Assembly (NCBI RefSeq): GCF_934359325.1
Contig: NZ_CAKRLH010000029.1
Location: 1 to 13,233 of the forward strand
Origin: an uncultured Porphyromonas sp.
GTDB lineage: Bacteria; Bacteroidota; Bacteroidia; Bacteroidales; Porphyromonadaceae
Length of the DNA stretch: 13,233 nt
Reading direction: 5' to 3'
Under the pieces are notes generated by a model. That model was given only the letters and a program-made list of their open reading frames with translations, was not told the DNA's origin and made no database searches. Positions 1-6,452 of this stretch are shown here, piece after piece. The number at the start of each line of letters is the position of its first letter. The stretch's first letter is position 1. A program made the position numbers and the translations under genes.

Positions 1-8
1 CGCTCGGA

Positions 9-40
9 TTGCGCGAGAGTGTGCCAAATAAGTATATTTG
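9..40 (+). promoter_or_regulatory. Candidate Bacteroidota promoter for the glycosyltransferase gene
   Basis: TATATTTG at 33-40 matches the Bacteroidota -7 consensus TAnnTTTG exactly. A TTG at 9-11 lies 21 nt upstream, about where the -33 element (TTTG) is expected. Transcription would start near 46-48, about 30 nt before the ATG at 77. The box overlaps an in-frame TTG at 38, which argues against starting the protein there. Upstream, a reading frame closes with TAA at 29-31 and could be the tail of a preceding gene, but too little is visible to say. Confidence 0.5.
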
Positions 41-76
41 TGCAGTAATCGGAATGATCACACACGAGAGCGAGAT

Positions 77-1255
77 ATGTACGGGCTTTTCAATGACAGC
101 TTCCAGCCGGCAGTAGATGGGGTAGGCACTGTCGTCTATAATAATGCGATCCAGATGTATAATATGGGGCGTGACGTGCACGTCGTAGTCCCGTACTCTA
201 AGGGAGAGCCGGAGATGCCTGAGCCCTTCCCGATTACCCGCATCCCCTCGGTGCCCGTGCCCCCCCGACCCCCTTACTCAGTGGGACTGCCCTTTATACC
301 CACGCGTGCGTCACGTGAGGTGTATCATCTGCCCTTTGATCTCATCCACTGCCACGCTCCCTTTACGACGGGACGGATGGGACGTGTGATTGCTCGCAGA
401 CGGGACATCCCCTTCATTGCCTCCTTCCGCTCCAAGTATAAGGATGACTTCTACGGTGCGACCAAGAGTCGCTTTATCTCTGATGTGGCTAAGGACTGGA
501 TCATGGAGTTTTACCGCCATGCCGATCAGGTCTGGATCACCGACGAGTCGATCCTGGAGACGATGCATGAGTATGGATTTAGGGAGAAGCGAGGGCAGAT
601 CGCTGTGGTGCCTAATGGCGTGGAGACCGTCAGCGAGGACTGGTCTGTGCTCCGTGAGCGGAAGCGTCGGGAGCTGGGACTGGACGACGAAACGCCGCTC
701 TTCCTCTTCGTCGGTCAGCAGATCCGGATCAAGAATGTCGGGATGATCCTCGACAGTCTCGCCCTGCTGGGGGATAGGAAGTTCCTCTTCTACTCCCTCG
801 GGAGTGGTGTGGCGCGTGGGAAGTTTATCGATAAGGCTAAGAGCTTAGGTCTGCAGGATCGGGCGATATTTCCCGGGACGATCAAGGACCGGACCGAGCT
901 CTTCTCCTACTATGCGGCGGCGGATCTCTTCCTCTTCCCCTCGCTTTACGACACGTATGGCAATGTGATCCGTGAGGCGGCGCTGATGCATACGCCCAGT
1001 CTCTTGCTGGAGGGAACCACCTGTGCTGCGCCCTTCCAGGACGGGGTCAACGCCTTCATCGCCAAGCAGAATGATCCGCGTGTCTATGCGGATAAGATCA
1101 TAGAGACGATCCGAGACGTGGAGGGACGGCAGCGAGTGGCGGAGCGGATCCCTCACACGATCTCTCGCACCTGGGAGGATGTGGTCGGTGAGGTGGTCGA
1201 TCGGTACGACCAGCTGATCGCACACCATGAGAAGCGTGGGCGATTTAGACTATAA
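77..1255 (+). CDS. GT4-family glycosyltransferase
   Basis: This 392-residue protein is a retaining nucleotide-sugar glycosyltransferase of the GT-B fold, group 1/GT4, probably cytoplasmic or at the inner membrane face. The N-terminal acceptor domain opens with MYGLFNDSFQPAVDGV, the glycine-rich first loop of the family, followed by HCHAPFTTGRMGR at about 91-103. The C-terminal donor domain has VPNGVE (178-183), LFVGQQIRIKN (210-220) and SLYDTYGNVIREAA (289-302). In that last motif D292 and E300 occupy the E-x7-E positions; Asp at the first is common in the DTxGxVxREA subgroup. The reading frame is open back to a TTG at 38, but the family-like N-terminus begins at the ATG at 77 and the TTG lies inside the putative promoter. 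The acceptor cannot be told from sequence; glycolipid or cell-surface glycan synthesis is plausible. There is no signal peptide or membrane helix. The gene is followed by 154 nt and then the aldolase, which has its own promoter. Confidence 0.88.
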   Translation: MYGLFNDSFQPAVDGVGTVVYNNAIQMYNMGRDVHVVVPYSKGEPEMPEPFPITRIPSVPVPPRPPYSVGLPFIPTRASREVYHLPFDLIHCHAPFTTGRMGRVIARRRDIPFIASFRSKYKDDFYGATKSRFISDVAKDWIMEFYRHADQVWITDESILETMHEYGFREKRGQIAVVPNGVETVSEDWSVLRERKRRELGLDDETPLFLFVGQQIRIKNVGMILDSLALLGDRKFLFYSLGSGVARGKFIDKAKSLGLQDRAIFPGTIKDRTELFSYYAAADLFLFPSLYDTYGNVIREAALMHTPSLLLEGTTCAAPFQDGVNAFIAKQNDPRVYADKIIETIRDVEGRQRVAERIPHTISRTWEDVVGEVVDRYDQLIAHHEKRGRFRL

Positions 1256-1325
1256 AGAGAGGTTAAAAGTGCTATCATCCGAAAAGATTTCAGGAACTAT
1301 GGCTTCGCGAGTCTGAGAAAATTTG

Positions 1326-1333
1326 TATCTTTG
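1326..1333 (+). promoter_or_regulatory. Candidate -7 box for the aldolase gene
   Basis: TATCTTTG matches TAnnTTTG exactly and lies 76 nt before the aldolase ATG. The -33 element is poor: TTCG at 1304-1307, 18 nt upstream, is the nearest candidate. The start of transcription would be near 1339-1341. The rest of the 1256-1409 gap holds no gene I can support. An A-rich stretch with AAGG just before 1410 may help ribosome binding. Confidence 0.5.
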
Positions 1334-1342
1334 AGGATGGAA

Positions 1343-1356
1343 AGGGACCAGTCCCT
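1343..1356. promoter_or_regulatory. Inverted repeat at the start of the aldolase leader
   Basis: AGGGAC-CA-GTCCCT is a perfect 6-bp inverted repeat with a 2-nt spacer, beginning 9 nt after the -7 box. It would lie at roughly +3 to +17. As DNA it could be an operator overlapping the start of transcription; as RNA the 2-nt spacer forces a shorter stem. Chance occurrence is possible, and no regulator with this site is known to me. Confidence 0.3.
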
Positions 1357-1409
1357 ACAGTGACAAGACACTATAATAGCTCCAATCAATTTATATAAGG
1401 TAAAAAGAG

Positions 1410-2291
1410 ATGAACAAGGAACAGCTAGAACAGATGAAGAACGGCAAGGGCTTTATTGGTGCCCTTGACCAGAGTGGTGGCTCTACGCCCAAGGCACTGA
1501 AGTCCTACGGTCTGACCGAGGATGCCTGGAGCAACGAGACGGAGATGTTTGAGCTCATCCACGAGATGCGCACCCGTATGATCAAGAGCCCCGGCTTTGC
1601 TGAGCATAAGATCATCGGTGTGATCCTCTTCGAGCGCACCATGCGCGGTGAGATCGACGGTAAGAAGACCCCGGACTACCTCTGGGACAACCTCCACATC
1701 GTTCCTTTCCTTAAGGTCGACAAGGGCCTCTGCGAGGAGAAGAACGGCGTACAGCTGATGAAGGACTTCCCCGGTCTCGACGACCTCTGCGAGGATGCTG
1801 TGAAGCACAACATCTTCGGTACCAAGGAGCGCAGCGTCATCAAGCAGGCCAATGAGGAGGGTATCAAGGCTATCGTGGCACAGCAGTTTGAGTGGGGTAA
1901 GAAGATCCTCTCTCACGGTCTGATGCCGATCCTCGAGCCCGAGGTGGACATCCACTGCCCCGATAAGGCTAAGGCTGAGGAGATCCTCAAGCGCGAGATC
2001 CTCGCTCATCTCGACGAGATGGACGAGCCCGTTATGCTCAAGATCACTCTCCCGACGGTAGACAACTTCTACAAGGAGATCATCGAGCACAAGAATATCG
2101 TCCGTGTCGTAGCCCTCTCCGGTGGCTACAGCCGCGAGCACGCCAATGAGCTGCTGGCTAAGAATCACGGCATCATTGCTTCCTTCTCTCGCGGTCTCGC
2201 TGAGGGACTCTCTGCACAGCAGAGCGATGAGGAGTTCAATAAGACCATCGGTGCCTCTATCGATGGTATCTATGAGGCCTCTATCAAGTAA
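1410..2291 (+). CDS. fda: Fructose-bisphosphate aldolase, class I
   Basis: The 293-residue enzyme cleaves fructose 1,6-bisphosphate to dihydroxyacetone phosphate and glyceraldehyde 3-phosphate (EC 4.1.2.13), reversibly, in cytoplasmic glycolysis and gluconeogenesis. It belongs to the metal-independent class I type of bacteria such as Staphylococcus aureus. It opens with the family motif [17 protein letters not shown] (14-30). LEPEVD (175-180) contributes to the active site. [15 protein letters not shown] (207-221) carries the presumed Schiff-base lysine K211, and ALSGGYSR (235-242) with ASFSRGL (257-263) form the phosphate-binding end. Length is full for the family, and no lesion is seen. It is transcribed alone: its own promoter lies upstream and a strong hairpin follows 10 nt after the stop. 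Codon use is heavily biased toward a few codons (GAG, AAG, CTC), as expected for a highly expressed gene, and this bias also produces a long spurious open frame on the opposite strand. Confidence 0.96.
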   Translation: MNKEQLEQMKNGKGFIGALDQSGGSTPKALKSYGLTEDAWSNETEMFELIHEMRTRMIKSPGFAEHKIIGVILFERTMRGEIDGKKTPDYLWDNLHIVPFLKVDKGLCEEKNGVQLMKDFPGLDDLCEDAVKHNIFGTKERSVIKQANEEGIKAIVAQQFEWGKKILSHGLMPILEPEVDIHCPDKAKAEEILKREILAHLDEMDEPVMLKITLPTVDNFYKEIIEHKNIVRVVALSGGYSREHANELLAKNHGIIASFSRGLAEGLSAQQSDEEFNKTIGASIDGIYEASIK

Positions 2292-2301
2292 GCTGTAGAC
2301 C

Positions 2302-2357
2302 TATAAAGAAGAGAAGGTCTCCACCCGGATTCGGATGGAGACCTTCTCTTCTTTATA
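2302..2357. terminator. Bidirectional hairpin terminator between convergent genes
   Basis: Arms at 2302-2323 and 2336-2357 are perfectly complementary over 22 bp. Inside, CCG (2325-2327) can pair with CGG (2332-2334) around a GATT loop after one C-A mismatch. Each strand has a pyrimidine-rich 3' arm ending in a CTTTATA-like stretch, so it can serve both the aldolase (stop 10 nt upstream) and the alcohol dehydrogenase (stop 12 nt away on the other strand). There is no long U-run beyond the stem, so termination may rely on the stem's length. Confidence 0.85.
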
Positions 2358-2369
2358 CTATTAGGTAGG

Positions 2370-3431
2370 TTACTTATTGACCACTACGATCGGCTTGATC
2401 AGGTCTGCAGGCTTATCGCGCATAAGCTGGAGTGCCTCGGGAAGCTTGTCCCAACCCTCGAAGACATGGGTGCAGAGCGGCTTCAGGTCGAGACGACCGA
2501 AGGAGACGAGGCGGGCAAGCTTCTCCATACGGAGACGACCGCCGGGCATCAGGCCGCCATTGATCTGCTTGTGTCCCATACCGACACCCCACTCGACGCG
2601 GGGGATGGAGATGGTGTCGCCCTTGCCGAGGTAATTGACGTTACCGATCTTACCGCCGGGCTTGAGTGCCTTGACAGCCTCTGAGAAGGTGTCCACCGTA
2701 CCGCCGGCCATGCAGATCTTGTCCACACCCTTGCCGTCCGTCATGGCGAGTACCTGTTCGGCGATGGGGCCGTCCTTGTAGCTGATGAAGTCAGTGGCGC
2801 CGTAGCCCTTGGCAGCCTCGACGCAGACGGGGCGGGTCCCGACGGCGATGATCCGGGAGGCTCCGCGGAGGGCGCAGCCGGCAACGGACATGAGACCCAC
2901 AGGACCGATACCGATCACCAGTACCACGTCGCCAAACTGTACATCAGCCAGCTCCACAGCGTGGAAGCCGGTCGGCACCATATCGCTGAGCTGGGTCGCC
3001 TCGACGGGGTCAAAGCCCTCGGGGAGGTGTGCCAGGTTGCCGTCCGCGTCATTGACGTGGAAGTACTCGCCGAAGACACCGTCCTTGAAGTTGGAGAACT
3101 TCCATCCTGCCAGCATGCCGCCGCTGTGCATAGAGTAGCCGGCCTGAGCCTCGAGAGAGTTCCAGTCGGGAGTGATGGCCGGTACGATGACCCGATCACC
3201 GGGCTTGAAGTCCTTGACCAACTCGCCCACCTTGACCACCTCTGCACTGCACTCGTGACCGAGGATCATATTGTGACGGTCGCCTATGGCGCCCTCCCAG
3301 AGGGTGTGTACGTCGCTGGTGCAGATCGCTACAGCGAGCGGCTTACAGATGGCGTCCATAGGACCACACTCGGGGACAGGCTTCTCGATCCAGCCCGCTT
3401 CCCCGATCCTTAGCATTGCGTATCCTTTCAT
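2370..3431 (-). CDS. adh: NADP-dependent zinc secondary alcohol dehydrogenase
   Basis: This 353-residue cytoplasmic medium-chain dehydrogenase interconverts secondary alcohols and ketones (and probably some aldehydes) with NADP(H). From memory it is close over its whole length to the Thermoanaerobacter brockii and Clostridium beijerinckii enzymes, including MKGYAMLRIGEAGWIEKP at the start, HNMILGHE, VPAITPDW, GGMLAGWKFSNFKDGVFGE and INGGLMPGGRLRME. The catalytic zinc ligands of that group are all present: C37, H59, E60 and D150. The Rossmann motif is GIGPVGL (174-180). The NADP phosphate-binding residues are kept as G198, T199 (Ser in T. brockii), R200 and Y218. As in T. brockii, the four-cysteine structural zinc loop is absent. 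It stands alone, with 135 nt upstream containing a perfect inverted repeat and a shared terminator downstream. The in vivo substrate is unknown. Confidence 0.95.
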   Translation of the reverse strand: MKGYAMLRIGEAGWIEKPVPECGPMDAICKPLAVAICTSDVHTLWEGAIGDRHNMILGHECSAEVVKVGELVKDFKPGDRVIVPAITPDWNSLEAQAGYSMHSGGMLAGWKFSNFKDGVFGEYFHVNDADGNLAHLPEGFDPVEATQLSDMVPTGFHAVELADVQFGDVVLVIGIGPVGLMSVAGCALRGASRIIAVGTRPVCVEAAKGYGATDFISYKDGPIAEQVLAMTDGKGVDKICMAGGTVDTFSEAVKALKPGGKIGNVNYLGKGDTISIPRVEWGVGMGHKQINGGLMPGGRLRMEKLARLVSFGRLDLKPLCTHVFEGWDKLPEALQLMRDKPADLIKPIVVVNK

Positions 3432-3486
3432 GATGATAGATAGATTGTAAAAGTTAGGAAATGAATGGGTTTCTTATTTGATGAGG

Positions 3487-3494
3487 TAAATGTA
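3487..3494 (-). promoter_or_regulatory. adh: Weak candidate -7 box for the alcohol dehydrogenase gene
   Basis: Read on the minus strand this is TACATTTA, one base off TAnnTTTG (the final G is A), behind an eight-T run. It would start transcription near 3483, leaving a leader of about 50 nt. A second near match, TAACTTTT on the minus strand at 3449-3456, would leave a leader of only about 10 nt. Neither has a clear -33 element, so the promoter of this gene is not settled. Confidence 0.25.
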
Positions 3495-3531
3495 GCGAAA
3501 AAAAAGAGTTCGTAGTATCGATTATCGGGCG

Positions 3532-3555
3532 AATTACAGAATTGATTCTGTAATT
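3532..3555. promoter_or_regulatory. Perfect 11-bp inverted repeat, likely operator
   Basis: AATTACAGAAT at 3532-3542 and ATTCTGTAATT at 3545-3555 are perfect reverse complements separated by TG, making a 24-bp palindrome. It lies 100 nt upstream of the alcohol dehydrogenase start and 11 nt past the nucleotidase stop. The near-zero spacer and AT-rich arms suit a homodimeric DNA-binding protein. If the box at 3487-3494 is used, the repeat is centred about 60 bp upstream of the start of transcription, where CRP/FNR-family activators often bind. It could instead help end the nucleotidase transcript, but no T-run follows directly (the nearest begins about 25 nt beyond). It fits neither the FNR (TTGATnnnnATCAA) nor the Rex consensus. 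Confidence 0.55.
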
Positions 3556-3566
3556 AACAATTCCCC

Positions 3567-5036
3567 TTACTCCTCCACCGTGAAGAGGGTGATCCGGTGC
3601 TCCTCGGAGTAGTCCGGGGTGACCAGATGGCGACTGAGGTAGTCAATGATCGCCTCCTCGGTAGTCCGGTGCTCGTCCCTGACCCTCGACTTGTCTCCAT
3701 AGGAGTAGACCGATGCGGCATAGCTGCTGAGTGCGACCTTGTATGTCCGATCAGGATCGAGCGGCTGGTCGGCGTCGTCCAGGAGCGTGATCCCCTCCAG
3801 TCGCCCGTCAGCACCGAGTGCGTAGGTGACATGGAGCCCGGACGGTACGATCGGTCGCCGGTCGTCGAGCTCGTCGTAGCCGCTCTCGAAGAGCCGGAGC
3901 AGCTCCGCCGGAGTGAGCTCGACGGTCATCATCTGATTGGAGAAGGGGTCCAGCGTATAGATGTCCAGCATCGAGATCGGTCCGGGAGCGATGGAGTCGA
4001 CGCGGATGCCGCCGGGATTGGTGATGGCAAAGTCTGCTCCGGTCACCTCACGGAAGGCATCGGTCATCAGGTAGCCCAGCTCCTCCTTGCTCATCAGTCC
4101 TGTCTCGGTGGTGGCGAGTGACTTGTGCATCTCAGGATTGGCGTAGTACTTGTCGACCAGTGCCCTCATGGCGGGCTGCTCACTGCCACCCTCGATGATT
4201 GGGATGAGACGTGAGCTGCGGGCAATGACTCGCCGGTCGGGACCGAGAGTGAGGTCTGTCAGCGTGCAGTAGTGGAGCTTAGAGCCGGCCTGAGTGATCA
4301 GGATCCCATTCTCATACAACTCCTTGTCTATCTTGGTGTGCGAGTGCCCGCCGATGATCAGGTCTACCACGCCAGTGGGTAGTGCCTTGGCGAGCGCTTG
4401 GTCGTGGCGGATGCCGTAGTGATTGAGGAAGAGGAGCACATCCACGCTGTCCCGCATCCCGAGGTGGCGCTCGTAGCTCTCCATAGGCTCGTGGAAAGTA
4501 AATGGGCGTACTTTGTCGGGATGAGAGTCGGGGATGCCGAGCTCATTGATGAAGAGGAGTGAGATGATCCCGATGGTGTAGCCGTTCTTCGTCCTCAGCG
4601 TCATCCTCGGGAGGATCGGCAGGTCCGCTGTCGGCTCCATATTGGCGCAGAGGAAGGGGAAGGTGGCTTGGCTTGTGAGGTAGGCGAAGCCCTCCCGCCC
4701 CGTGTCAAACTCGTGATTACCCACCGCAGAGGCGGCGAAGCCGATCCGATTCATCATATCGATCATCGGCCAGCCCTTGGGTTCGTACTGGTCGTTGAAG
4801 GGATTGCCGGTCTGATTGTCTCCTCCTGAGAGCACCAGGAGCTCGGGGTACTCCTTACGGAGACTGTCGACGATGAAGGCGAAGCGCGGCATTCGCTCGA
4901 TGCCGGCATGCATGTCATTGACCGACAGTATGCGGACATGGTTGCCGGACTTGTGGTGCGATGAGACACCACAGCCTCCGAGGAGGAGGGAGAGTAGTGC
5001 AGCGGTGATCAGGGTTAGTCGATTAGAGTGAATCAT
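3567..5036 (-). CDS. 5'-nucleotidase/UshA-like metallophosphatase lipoprotein
   Basis: The 489-residue protein has both domains of the bacterial 5'-nucleotidase family. The signal peptide ends in the lipobox LGGC with the lipidated cysteine at C22, so it is an envelope lipoprotein. The N-terminal metallophosphatase domain (about 34-280) shows the dinuclear metal motifs NDMHAG (D41, H43), SGGDNQTGNP (D73), GNHEFDTG (N107, H108), LNHYG (H206) and GGHSHTK (H231, H233). The C-terminal 5_nucleotid_C domain (about 310-480) has TNPGGIRVD (339-347) and LDPFSNQMM (362-370), the substrate-ring region. It probably removes phosphate from nucleotides, or splits nucleotide sugars or NAD-like compounds, outside the cytoplasm for nucleoside uptake; the substrate cannot be read from sequence. 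It starts 9 nt after the 63-aa gene and is probably the last gene of a three-gene unit. Confidence 0.92.
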   Translation of the reverse strand: MIHSNRLTLITAALLSLLLGGCGVSSHHKSGNHVRILSVNDMHAGIERMPRFAFIVDSLRKEYPELLVLSGGDNQTGNPFNDQYEPKGWPMIDMMNRIGFAASAVGNHEFDTGREGFAYLTSQATFPFLCANMEPTADLPILPRMTLRTKNGYTIGIISLLFINELGIPDSHPDKVRPFTFHEPMESYERHLGMRDSVDVLLFLNHYGIRHDQALAKALPTGVVDLIIGGHSHTKIDKELYENGILITQAGSKLHYCTLTDLTLGPDRRVIARSSRLIPIIEGGSEQPAMRALVDKYYANPEMHKSLATTETGLMSKEELGYLMTDAFREVTGADFAITNPGGIRVDSIAPGPISMLDIYTLDPFSNQMMTVELTPAELLRLFESGYDELDDRRPIVPSGLHVTYALGADGRLEGITLLDDADQPLDPDRTYKVALSSYAASVYSYGDKSRVRDEHRTTEEAIIDYLSRHLVTPDYSEEHRITLFTVEE

Positions 5037-5045
5037 TGTTTCTCA

Positions 5046-5237
5046 TTAGCTATGGGTTACAGACAGTCTCATCCCCTCCTCGAGTGGTCCATCCGGTGCC
5101 ACCTCAAATCCATTCTCATCCCTTGCGATCCATCCGCTCAGGTGCTTTCCCTCCTCGCCTGCCCAGGTATGGACGGCATCTCTCACGACGGCACCGGCGA
5201 AGAGGGTCACCGTCCGACCATTGACTACTACCCTCAT
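5046..5237 (-). CDS. Small conserved-looking protein, 63 aa, function unknown
   Basis: I do not recognise this gene. Its start codon is 2 nt after the stop of the TlpA-like gene (TAATCATG) and its stop is 9 nt before the nucleotidase start, so it fits tightly in the unit and is probably translationally coupled. The protein opens with MRVVVNGRTVTLFAGAVVRD, continues with GWIARDENGFEVAPDGPL and ends in EGMRLSVTHS. A short beta hairpin, a helix carrying VRDAVHTWAG, then strands and a final EG-x-L-x-V strand give the impression of a beta-grasp (ubiquitin-like, ThiS/MoaD-sized) fold. It lacks the C-terminal Gly-Gly of ThiS and MoaD, so a sulfur-carrier role is unlikely. It has no cysteine, signal peptide or membrane helix and is probably cytoplasmic, unlike its two lipoprotein neighbours. 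The fold is an inference; that it is a real gene is fairly likely from its packing. Confidence 0.68.
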   Translation of the reverse strand: MRVVVNGRTVTLFAGAVVRDAVHTWAGEEGKHLSGWIARDENGFEVAPDGPLEEGMRLSVTHS

Positions 5238-5239
5238 GA

Positions 5240-6346
5240 TTACAGATCCAGCTCAGTGATTGTCTCCATAAGCTTAGCCGGCTGATAGCCGCGGAAGACG
5301 ATCTCACCCTCCGGACTGATCAGGATCAGGGTCGGGATGCCGAGGACGCCATAAGCATCGTAAGAGACATTGTCCTTGTCGAAGATCGTCTCCCAGCTGA
5401 TCCCGAGGCTCTCCTTGGCTCGGTCGTTGTCTGCCTTAGACTTCTCACGCACGCCGATGCTCAGCACGCGGAGCGTCTTGCTGTGCTCCTCGGAGAGCTG
5501 CTTCAGCTCTGGCATGGCCTGTCGGCAGTAGACGCACCAGGAGGCCCAGAAGTCTAACAGCAGATACCGCTTGCCATCCATATAGTCGCTGAGCCTGACG
5601 CTCTCTCCCTCTCCGTCCGGGATCTCAAAGCCCCCCTTGTAGGGCTTACCGACCGAGGTCTCCAGCGCATTCTTTGCCTTACTATACCGCTCCGTATTCT
5701 TTGCGTCGCTGCGCACGAGGTCAGAAGCTCCATCGTAGAGAGCCACATACTCCGCCTCATCGGCATAGTCTAGCTCCTTAAATAACAGTGCCCCCACGAG
5801 GTCATCATGGTGGCTCTCGTAGTACTTTGCTGCAATGGCGCTGCGGATACCGGCGCTCTCCACACGGACCTGATCGATCTGAGCTTGGATCTCACGAGAC
5901 TCCTTCGGGTCGCTTGCTTGCTGGAGCTGTTTCTCAAGCGACTCCCGTTCGGCTGCGAGTGCTTTTGTTTTCTCATTTACCTCTTTGGTAAAAGATGTGA
6001 GTGCGGCATTGAGACTGCTCGGATCCTCTGAGGTGATGGAGTAGGTCCCGCTCGGATCCTTGGTGAGAGTGAAGTCGCCGCTCTCCGGGATGAAGGGCAG
6101 CTCAATATCGCCCTGAGGAATCGAGAGCATCCCAAGGATCGAGTCTGAGGGAGTGCTACACCGGAGAGTGAAGCGGTTGGCCGTGATCTGTGTGGAGTCG
6201 GTGCCTATAGGGTCGGCGACGAGATAGACCATAGCACCCTCGAGCTCGGTCGGTAGCTCACTGCCTGTGACGGTGCAGGTCTCGCTGTTGCTCTGACAAC
6301 CGCAGAGCAGTGCCATAAGCGCAAGTGAAGTGAGGTATTTCTTCAT
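5240..6346 (-). CDS. TlpA-like thioredoxin lipoprotein with CVYC active site
   Basis: The predicted product (368 aa) is an envelope-anchored thiol-disulfide oxidoreductase. MKKYLTSLALMALLCGC is a lipoprotein signal with lipidated C17. This makes the ATG at 6346 the likely start; the in-frame ATG at 6370 would put eight residues before the signal and lies 5 nt from the terminator T-run. A DUF4369-like beta domain (about 24-108) is followed by a charged, coiled-coil-like helical region (about 112-180), then a TlpA/AhpC-TSA thioredoxin domain (about 235-368). That domain has FWASWCVYCRQAMPEL (redox cysteines 271 and 274) and cis-proline P338 in GIPTL. Unlike its two paralogues, the pair between the active cysteines is Val-Tyr instead of Gly-Pro, and there are two extra cysteines (C24, C63) in the DUF4369-like domain that could form a disulfide. 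It heads a unit with the 63-aa gene and the nucleotidase. The partner protein is unknown. Confidence 0.9.
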   Translation of the reverse strand: MKKYLTSLALMALLCGCQSNSETCTVTGSELPTELEGAMVYLVADPIGTDSTQITANRFTLRCSTPSDSILGMLSIPQGDIELPFIPESGDFTLTKDPSGTYSITSEDPSSLNAALTSFTKEVNEKTKALAAERESLEKQLQQASDPKESREIQAQIDQVRVESAGIRSAIAAKYYESHHDDLVGALLFKELDYADEAEYVALYDGASDLVRSDAKNTERYSKAKNALETSVGKPYKGGFEIPDGEGESVRLSDYMDGKRYLLLDFWASWCVYCRQAMPELKQLSEEHSKTLRVLSIGVREKSKADNDRAKESLGISWETIFDKDNVSYDAYGVLGIPTLILISPEGEIVFRGYQPAKLMETITELDL

Positions 6347-6375
6347 GACATTAAGTGAATCCTTTAGCATGATAC

Positions 6376-6417
6376 AAAAAAAGAGGGATCGCCTCTCCTG
6401 CTGAGAAGCGATCCCTC
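6376..6417 (-). terminator. Strong intrinsic terminator between two TlpA paralogues
   Basis: On the minus strand GAGGGATCGC (6417-6408) pairs perfectly with GCGATCCCTC (6392-6383). After one mismatch, 4 further bp form around a 5-nt loop, and the stem is followed at once by TTTTTTT (6382-6376). It lies 35 nt past the stop of the 372-aa TlpA gene, so it separates that gene from the downstream TlpA/63-aa/nucleotidase genes. The gap between genes holds little else. Confidence 0.92.
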
Positions 6418-6424
6418 AAATGTA
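6417..6424 (-). promoter_or_regulatory. Candidate -7 box abutting the terminator stem
   Basis: Read on the minus strand this is TACATTTG, a perfect TAnnTTTG. It touches the first base of the terminator hairpin, so a transcript starting about 7 nt downstream would begin inside the first stem arm. No TTTG-like -33 element is seen at the usual distance. A match of this length is expected a few times by chance in 13 kb on both strands, but this one is where the downstream unit needs a promoter. Confidence 0.35.
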
Positions 6425-6452
6425 CTATTTTTCTTAGGAGAATGGGTCCAGC

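Noticed and set aside
1425..2168. A 247-codon open frame opposite the aldolase gene
   Set aside because: The aldolase is certain and strongly codon-biased; the antisense product is a Leu/Glu/Val/Asp-rich string typical of such shadows.
3532..3555. Intrinsic terminator for the nucleotidase gene
   Set aside because: The stem is AT-rich and no T-run follows directly; the nearest is about 25 nt away. An operator is more likely, though a role in termination is not excluded.
3543..3560. Rex-type redox operator (TTAACAA half at 3554-3560)
   Set aside because: The partner half-site needed at 3543-3549 does not match; only one half is present.
5046..5237. ThiS or MoaD sulfur carrier for the 63-aa protein
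   Set aside because: The C-terminus is SVTHS, with no Gly-Gly to be activated, and no thiamine or molybdopterin gene is nearby.
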